Of a stretch of DNA of 18,195 nucleotides, positions 13,234 to 18,195 are shown in pieces (within the stretch, counting starts at the first letter, position 1; each line of letters opens with the position of its first letter). This DNA comes from Nitrospirota bacterium (GTDB lineage: Bacteria; Nitrospirota; Thermodesulfovibrionia; Thermodesulfovibrionales; Magnetobacteriaceae). The stretch covers positions 1-18,195 of the forward strand of contig JADFXZ010000027.1 in NCBI GenBank assembly GCA_015233265.1. Direction: 5' to 3'. A model generated the notes under the pieces. The model was not told where the DNA came from and did not search any database. It saw only the letters and a list, made by a program, of their open reading frames with translations. Position numbers and translations under genes: made by a program.

Positions 13234-14466
13234 TTAATGCGCAGTGAGTTTTCGCCTATGTTCCTTTGGAAGAAAACTCAGCTCACCTTTGTAGATAGGT
13301 ATAGCGGTTTTAATCATCATTGTGTAGACAAACGCCCCTACAGCCCATATGCCAGCCGTAATGCGTAACTCCGACATCGATGGTAGGTAATCGTAAATCT
13401 CACCCAGTGTATCAGGAACAAAGCCAGGTATAATCAACCCCATGCCCTTATCTATATATACCCCAGTAAATATCAATACGCACGCTATGTTCAGTATAGA
13501 AAACTTCGTTCTCATCTTAGGCATCAAAAAGATTATAAATGCCGTTAAGTTGCAAAACAGGGCCACCCACGTAAACGGCACAAGGACATTGTGATGCGTC
13601 CCTCCCTTTTCCAACCCGAAAAACAGATAGTCCAACGGGGCTAAATGAATGCTGTGCGAATAAAACTCCTTAAACACCTCAGCCGCATACAAGTAGAGAT
13701 TTACACCCATCGCATAGGCAATCAGCTCGGATATTTTCAGAATGGCCTCATTTGATATTTCAACCTCAGAGACCTTTCTGACAATCTGAAAGACTATTAT
13801 CATCAGAGCAGGGCCAGAACACAGCGCTGAGGCAATAAAACGCGGCGCCACAATTGACGCGTTCCAAAACGGCCTCGACGATAGACCGTTATACAAAAAG
13901 GCTGTCACCGTGTGAATACTAAACGCCCATGGTATGGACAACAATACTATAGGCCACATGATAGACATCTTGTATTCCTTCCCATGAGCCGCCCTATATA
14001 GTACATACGTTACCGCCGCCGTGTTTATGACCAGATACCCGTTCAACACTATGACGTCCCACACCAGCAGCGAAGATGGGAAATTAGGTTTCAACATTAG
14101 GTGCCACGCATACTGCGGCTTACCCATATCCGCCATAACAAACAGCAAGCACATTACTACCGCCATCACTGCCAACATCTCTCCAAAGAGCACTATTTCC
14201 TTGATTGGTTTAAAGTGATATATGTACGACGGTATAACCAGCATCACAGCCGCCGCCGCCACGCCGACAAAGAAGGTGAAGTTAGAAATATAAAAACCCC
14301 ACGATATCTGATCCCTCATGTTTGTCACGATGAGGCCGTCCTGGGCTTGTCCCAAATATGCCAATATCCCATCGAGAATCACCAATCCCAGAATCAAAAG
14401 CCACATGTAATATTTCGCATTTCCTTTGACTATATGGCGAATTAAGTCTATAATAAACTCGATCAT
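13234..14466 (-). CDS. NrfD/DsrP-type membrane subunit (quinone-interacting)
   Basis: The 410-residue protein has about ten membrane segments and no signal peptide. It fits the NrfD/PsrC superfamily, nearest in pattern to the DsrP/HmeB group: NMRDQISWGFYISNFTFFVG, VMADMGKPQYAWHLMLKPNF, SSLLVWDVIVLNGYLV, SIPWAFSIHTVTAFLYNGLS and RPFWNASIVAPRFIASALCS. DsrP-type subunits oxidise or reduce menaquinol in the inner membrane and pass electrons to a periplasmic ferredoxin-like partner. That partner is the gene just upstream (18-base gap). The ATG has aaggagag ten bases before it. It is the last gene of the five-gene cluster; a GC-rich hairpin follows the stop. Confidence 0.85.
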   Translation of the reverse strand: MIEFIIDLIRHIVKGNAKYYMWLLILGLVILDGILAYLGQAQDGLIVTNMRDQISWGFYISNFTFFVGVAAAAVMLVIPSYIYHFKPIKEIVLFGEMLAVMAVVMCLLFVMADMGKPQYAWHLMLKPNFPSSLLVWDVIVLNGYLVINTAAVTYVLYRAAHGKEYKMSIMWPIVLLSIPWAFSIHTVTAFLYNGLSSRPFWNASIVAPRFIASALCSGPALMIIVFQIVRKVSEVEISNEAILKISELIAYAMGVNLYLYAAEVFKEFYSHSIHLAPLDYLFFGLEKGGTHHNVLVPFTWVALFCNLTAFIIFLMPKMRTKFSILNIACVLIFTGVYIDKGMGLIIPGFVPDTLGEIYDYLPSMSELRITAGIWAVGAFVYTMMIKTAIPIYKGELSFLPKEHRRKLTAH

Positions 14467-14484
14467 ACCGTTGTCTCTCCTTAT

Positions 14485-15378
14485 CTATAAGCTAAAGAAA
14501 TAATAAAAACTTGGATTAGTATTAAGTTCTTCTTTCAGCCTGAAAACTCGTTTCTTCTCTATACACTGGCTGATTTCGCTCTCAGGGTCAAGAATATTGC
14601 CAAATTTCCTTGCACCAACCGGACATATCTCTACACAAGCAGGGTATTTGCCAGGGTTTTCCCTGGTCCGTTGGATGCAAAACGTGCATTTCTCCACATG
14701 CCCTTTGAACTTAGGACGATTGCCGAGGTAGTGGGTGTTAGGATTAAACTGGTCTGAAGGAACCTGAGGCTCAGCCCAGTTAAATTTCCTTGCGCCATAT
14801 GGGCAGGCTGCCATACAATATCTGCAACCGATGCACCAATTGTAATCGACAACCACTATGCCGTCTGGTTCTTTCCATGTCGCCTGAGTCGGACATACCT
14901 TCACGCACGGGGGGTTGTCACACTGTTGGCATTGCACTGGCATATAAAAGTGACCAGGCTCCGGTTGTTCTTTATGATCAAAATACTTGTTCGATTCCTC
15001 AAGGTCACTTACCCATTTCTCGCCGTTTTTAAACTCCAATACAGTTATGTACTGAACCTGCGGATTGCGTGAGAGATTGTTCTCTGTAACGCAGGCATAG
15101 ACGCACCGCCTGCACCCGATACACCTAGATAAATCAAGTCCATAAGCAAATTTTACGGCAGGCAGGGCTTCATTTGTCTTTATGTTGATATTTACCCCGG
15201 TCTTTTCCTTGTATTCGTTCTCCAGCCTCTTTGCAAGATTCTTTTTTTCCTCCGGCGTCATCTCCCTGAAATACTTCTGAAAAAAGGTATCCCATAGAGA
15301 GGCGTCGCTCTTATCTAGTGGGATAAGCAGACCGCCGGCTGCGATTGCAGTGCTTTTTATGAAGTCTCTTCTTTTCAT
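14485..15378 (-). CDS. Tat-exported ferredoxin-like subunit, DsrO type
   Basis: The 297-residue product begins with a twin-arginine leader, MKRRDFIKSTAIAAGGLLIP. Sixteen cysteines fit four [4Fe-4S] clusters: 86/89/92/96 (CIGCRRCVYAC), 150/153/158/162, 182/185/188/192 (CIGCRYCMAAC) and 231/234/248/252. This is the DmsB/NrfC/DsrO layout. The N-terminal extension before the first cluster (residues 27-80) is long and charged. It should sit on the periplasmic face and carry electrons between the NrfD-type subunit encoded next and the tetrahaem cytochrome encoded just before. No catalytic molybdopterin subunit is present in the window. The ATG has only a weak purine stretch in front. Confidence 0.88.
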   Translation of the reverse strand: MKRRDFIKSTAIAAGGLLIPLDKSDASLWDTFFQKYFREMTPEEKKNLAKRLENEYKEKTGVNINIKTNEALPAVKFAYGLDLSRCIGCRRCVYACVTENNLSRNPQVQYITVLEFKNGEKWVSDLEESNKYFDHKEQPEPGHFYMPVQCQQCDNPPCVKVCPTQATWKEPDGIVVVDYNWCIGCRYCMAACPYGARKFNWAEPQVPSDQFNPNTHYLGNRPKFKGHVEKCTFCIQRTRENPGKYPACVEICPVGARKFGNILDPESEISQCIEKKRVFRLKEELNTNPSFYYFFSL

Positions 15379-15408
15379 CTCTAGTACCCTAATCCCTTAT
15401 GTAATCTC

Positions 15409-15972
15409 TTATTTTCCAGTTTCTGGAATATACAGTTTCTTGTCTTCTATCATAACTGGCACAGAAGGTTTAACCTTTGTAATCTCCAACGGTTTGGCCG
15501 GAACAGGCAGCGCCGGTAACGGCTTAAACTTTGGTGAATGCGGATTGTGGCAGTTCACACACAGATAATACGTCTTTTCCCCGTTCCAGTAACCCACTCT
15601 CTTGCCATGAATACCTATTTTCCAATCTCTGTAGATGTTGCCGTGGCACTGTCCGCACACCTTATATAATTTCTCAAACGGCACCAGCTCCCCGCTTGCA
15701 CGATGCAACATATCCCTGTTTGTAAGATCATGGCAGTTCAGACACCAATTATCGCCGTGTTTTAGCTGAATCTCTGTGTGAAACGATAGATCACGCTTTT
15801 CTTTATTTGGCGGCATCGAAGCGTGACAGTTAGAACACGGGAAAATCCCTTCCGTCAACGGTGGTTTTGTCGTGGTCACTTTGGGCTCATCCTGGTCAGC
15901 CGCCGCTGTCTGAGGCAGCATACATAACGCAAGTACTGCAAATATTGCCACTGCATATTCTCTGAATCTCAT
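15409..15972 (-). CDS. Periplasmic tetrahaem cytochrome c, DsrJ-like position
   Basis: From ATG 15972 the product has 187 residues, a Sec leader (1-25, ending PQTAAA) and four CXXCH haem c sites: CSNCH (46-50), CLNCH (77-81), CGQCH (106-110) and CVNCH (138-142). Additional His residues (65, 72, 122, 145) are candidate distal ligands. The tail after about 150 is Pro/Lys/Val-rich. DsrJ in the DsrMKJOP complex has three haems; this one has four and lies in the same place, before a DsrO-like and a DsrP-like gene. The frame runs to a TTG at 16011, but a gaggggtg seven bases before ATG 15972 and a normal leader favour the shorter form. It may pass electrons to or from soluble periplasmic partners. 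Confidence 0.88.
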   Translation of the reverse strand: MRFREYAVAIFAVLALCMLPQTAAADQDEPKVTTTKPPLTEGIFPCSNCHASMPPNKEKRDLSFHTEIQLKHGDNWCLNCHDLTNRDMLHRASGELVPFEKLYKVCGQCHGNIYRDWKIGIHGKRVGYWNGEKTYYLCVNCHNPHSPKFKPLPALPVPAKPLEITKVKPSVPVMIEDKKLYIPETGK

Positions 15973-16072
15973 ATCTCTACACCCCTCATCGTAAAACCCC
16001 TCATTGTGCAATCCCTCTGATGCCCCTATTTACACGGAGGCATTCTAACATTTAAATTTAAAATTTGGCAAA

Positions 16073-17302
16073 CTAGTGTTTGTCCTTACCACTTAAAAGT
16101 CCCTCTGTGAAGCCGCAATCCTCTTCATTAAATACCTCTGTAAATACCGGCAACACCTTGTTAAATATAAACAACAGCACAAACGGCATAAGCAGCAACC
16201 CTGTTATTGGTATCGGGCCTTCTAAGAATGTCACCAAGTCGTGAGGTATTACCGGCATGTTGTAAGTCAAAAAGCCTGCTAAACTCTTTGACATCGACTG
16301 CCCGCCAATGACAACATCCCAACGCATCATAAACACCCCTATTAAGACCAGAGTTGCAGATATAAATGCCCGGAGCATCGTCAGCCTCGGCATCAGCAAC
16401 AGTATAAGAGGCACTATCATGCCCATCAGCCACTGAACGACCAGCATCTTAAAGGCAAACCTCTGAAACAACAACTCGCTCATTATGCTCCAGAATTCCT
16501 CAGCTGTGTAGGCGTGAAAGATGATATCGATGCCTTCAAGCACGATTGCGGCCACCAAAAACCACACCAGCACCTTGCACATGCTCCTTATCGAGGCCCC
16601 GCAAATGAAATGCTTATGCACAACCATGCCGATGATGTATGTTACGATACATCCCGATACACCCGATATAATAGCCGACATCAAAAATATAAACGGCATA
16701 AGCGGCGTCTTCCAAAGAGGCACAGTCTTGACTGAACCGAATATAAATCCGACGTACCCGTGCAGGAATGCGGCTGCTGGAATACCCACGGCTGCCAGAA
16801 TTTTTATTATTTTATGGTCGGTGTGGAGCGCCTTTTCGCTTACATCAAAGCTGCCCAAGGTCATTGCCTTGTAAATAAGCCCAAGTAAACCGGTCTTTTC
16901 CTTTGCCTGCTCAATGATAAACGGTCTGAAGACAAACCATATCTCAGCCAACACTATAGCCATATATGTCAGGTAAACTACCGTAAAGGCCGCAATGGCT
17001 GAGTAAAAATGCGGCGTTAAAATCATATTTATCGAATTGAACACATGTGTCAGGTGCAACATTAAAGGAGAAGTGGCCATCAATAACAGGGCAAAGGAAA
17101 AAACCAGAGAAAACTTTGCCACGGGCTTTAACTCTTCCTTGCCAAAGACGTGATACATGCTCGATAACACAAACGCCCCTGCTACAAGCCCGGTTATATA
17201 TGGATATACCACAATATGAATCGTCCAGTATATGTACTCGTTGGGGTACGTAAACCCTTCTTTTATAGTCCATAGTGCACCGTGGGCTAACTGTCCTTCC
17301 AT
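16073..17302 (-). CDS. NrfD/PsrC-type membrane subunit of the first module
   Basis: The 409-residue protein has about ten membrane segments. TYPNEYIYWTIHIVVYPYIT, then GLVAGAFVLSSMYHVFGKEE, SPLMLHLTHVFNSINMILTP and the RWDVVIGGQSMSKS segment near the end follow the NrfD/PsrC family, with the acidic and His residues near the quinone site. It differs clearly from the second NrfD-type protein in this cluster, so the pair are not a recent duplication. It should exchange electrons between menaquinone and the ferredoxin-like subunit encoded just upstream (48-base gap). The ATG has gaggtg six bases before it. Confidence 0.85.
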   Translation of the reverse strand: MEGQLAHGALWTIKEGFTYPNEYIYWTIHIVVYPYITGLVAGAFVLSSMYHVFGKEELKPVAKFSLVFSFALLLMATSPLMLHLTHVFNSINMILTPHFYSAIAAFTVVYLTYMAIVLAEIWFVFRPFIIEQAKEKTGLLGLIYKAMTLGSFDVSEKALHTDHKIIKILAAVGIPAAAFLHGYVGFIFGSVKTVPLWKTPLMPFIFLMSAIISGVSGCIVTYIIGMVVHKHFICGASIRSMCKVLVWFLVAAIVLEGIDIIFHAYTAEEFWSIMSELLFQRFAFKMLVVQWLMGMIVPLILLLMPRLTMLRAFISATLVLIGVFMMRWDVVIGGQSMSKSLAGFLTYNMPVIPHDLVTFLEGPIPITGLLLMPFVLLFIFNKVLPVFTEVFNEEDCGFTEGLLSGKDKH

Positions 17303-17350
17303 TATTTCACCTCGTATAGTTTATATATTATTGTAAAATCCATGTTGCCG

Positions 17351-18127
17351 TTATCGCACTATCGCATCCAAACCGATATAAAACACCTGCGGCTCGTTGC
17401 CGTACTCAGGTTTTAACACAGAGACCCGCTCAGTGCTGATGATCTTAAATACCTCGCTTGCCGGGTCATTAAGCATTCCAATCTTTCTTGCCCCAAACGC
17501 ACAGGCGTCCATACAGGCTGTATTTAATCCTTTAGTTATCCTGTGGTAACAGAATGTACACTTGTCAGCCGAATTTGTAATCGGGTTGAAGAAGCGGGCA
17601 AGGTATGGACAGTTATTTATGCAGTAGCCGCAGCCTATGCACCATCCCTTGTCAACTAGCACCACGCCGTCGCTTGTCTTATACGTCGCCCCTACTGGGC
17701 AGTCTTGAACGCATGATGGTTTTTCACATTGATTGCAGAGTTTGGGGACAAAAAACCCCTTTGCCACGTCATCCTCTTTGATTTCCTTGCCCTGCGGGTC
17801 ATTCTTGATAAAGCCGTTTCTGTCCCCACCCGGGGAGTCGATTATGACTTCGCCGTCTTTGAGCTGAACATATCTCTCTACCCATGTCCTTTGGACATCG
17901 ATGTTGAATGGGATTTCGTTTTCCAGCTTACAGGCCTTTACACACATGCCGCAACCCACGCACTTAGTCGTATCGACCACGAATGCCCAACGCTTGTGTT
18001 CACTAAACGGACGTATCAGCGAGGCTGCCGCCTCCGGTTTTAGTATCTCCAGAGCGCTCAACGGGATAACCGTACCGCATACGGCCAAAAATCCCATCTT
18101 TAATAATTTCCTTCGCGATAGACTCAT
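17351..18127 (-). CDS. Tat-exported ferredoxin-like subunit of the first module (NrfC/PsrB type)
   Basis: The 258-residue product begins MSLSRRKLLKMGFLAVCGTV, a twin-arginine leader. Sixteen cysteines fit four [4Fe-4S] clusters: 56/59/62/66 (CVGCGMCVKAC), 131/134/139/143 (CNQCEKPSCVQDC), 163/166/169/173 (CIGCGYCINNC) and 190/193/205/209. The spacing is that of NrfC, PsrB and DmsB. It lies periplasmically and pairs with the NrfD-type membrane gene that follows. The catalytic subunit, if any, should be upstream outside the window. The ATG has aaggagag seven bases upstream. Confidence 0.88.
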   Translation of the reverse strand: MSLSRRKLLKMGFLAVCGTVIPLSALEILKPEAAASLIRPFSEHKRWAFVVDTTKCVGCGMCVKACKLENEIPFNIDVQRTWVERYVQLKDGEVIIDSPGGDRNGFIKNDPQGKEIKEDDVAKGFFVPKLCNQCEKPSCVQDCPVGATYKTSDGVVLVDKGWCIGCGYCINNCPYLARFFNPITNSADKCTFCYHRITKGLNTACMDACAFGARKIGMLNDPASEVFKIISTERVSVLKPEYGNEPQVFYIGLDAIVR

Positions 18128-18195
18128 TGCATACTCTCCTTTATTTCTCCTTTATTTCTTCTTTACGTTGCATATTTCATTTGTCTGGGGTCTTA
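18128..18195 (-). other. Window edge: duplicated Shine-Dalgarno and possible end of an upstream gene
   Basis: An exact 11-base tandem (18135-18145 and 18146-18156) carries the aaggaga twice in front of the ferredoxin-like gene. Two minus-strand frames run in from the edge and stop at 18177-18179 and 18152-18154. One may be the end of a preceding gene of the same operon, but too little is visible to say which. Confidence 0.5.

Noticed and set aside
13234..15972. Calling the last three respiratory genes dsrP, dsrO and dsrJ outright
   Set aside because: The order fits, but the cytochrome has four haems and DsrM/DsrK are not in view, so gene symbols would overstate the evidence.
15979..16004. 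Two near-identical atgaggggt units before the cytochrome start
   Set aside because: Short and only one is at Shine-Dalgarno distance; likely chance or minor slippage.
1..18195. CRISPR arrays, tRNA, rRNA, complete insertion sequences
   Set aside because: No regularly spaced repeats, no cloverleaf-like segments noticed, and no transposase or integrase motifs in any frame.

Overview
The window reads as a chromosomal piece of an anaerobic or microaerophilic Gram-negative bacterium with a diderm envelope. Evidence is the set of lipoproteins, an outer-membrane porin-like protein, Tat-exported ferredoxin-like subunits and a multihaem cytochrome c, together with menaquinone synthesis by the futalosine route (MqnE, MqnC). 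The mix (NrfD/DsrP-type complexes, FlgO-domain lipoproteins, futalosine genes) suits a Nitrospirota or deltaproteobacterial-type lineage. That placement is inference; no rRNA or phylogenetic marker is present.

Left part (1-5400). The first 47 bases are an exact reverse complement of 352-398, which carries the ribosome-binding site and start of a DUF2148 iron-sulfur protein gene. Between the arms lies the C-terminal piece of a ChrB-like chromate-resistance protein, cut at the repeat. This looks like a real inversion/duplication or, more likely, a chimeric contig end. Next come the DUF2148 gene and an MFS transporter (+), a convergent CDF-like cation transporter (-), and a metal-uptake locus (+). 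That locus has a porin-like protein lacking a signal peptide, an intact ZnuA/TroA-type binding protein, and a single ORF made of leftovers of the ATPase and the permease. The ATPase part has lost Walker A, signature and Walker B, so the transporter looks dead although its binding protein is intact.

Middle (5401-12561). A palindromic MITE/REP-like element (5437-5534) separates the locus from a long minus-strand gene train. In transcription order this is mqnE, mqnC (4-base overlap), a thioredoxin-reductase-like flavoprotein with degraded NADPH motifs, a secreted phosphodiester glycosidase, two FlgO-domain lipoproteins and a third lipoprotein. Several junctions are ATGA overlaps, so menaquinone synthesis and an uncharacterised envelope lipoprotein module appear to be co-transcribed. 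An approximately 284-base gap with several inverted repeats lies upstream of mqnE.

Right part (12562-18195). Also on the minus strand are the small ATP synthase accessory genes atpZ and atpI, with no atpB following. Upstream of them is a five-gene respiratory cluster: ferredoxin-like subunit, NrfD-type membrane subunit, tetrahaem cytochrome c, second ferredoxin-like subunit, second NrfD-type subunit. The last three follow the order of DsrJ-DsrO-DsrP, but DsrM/DsrK are absent and the cytochrome has four rather than three CXXCH sites. Menaquinone made with the help of MqnE/MqnC is the plausible partner of these membrane subunits. No tRNA, rRNA, CRISPR array or complete transposase gene was seen.
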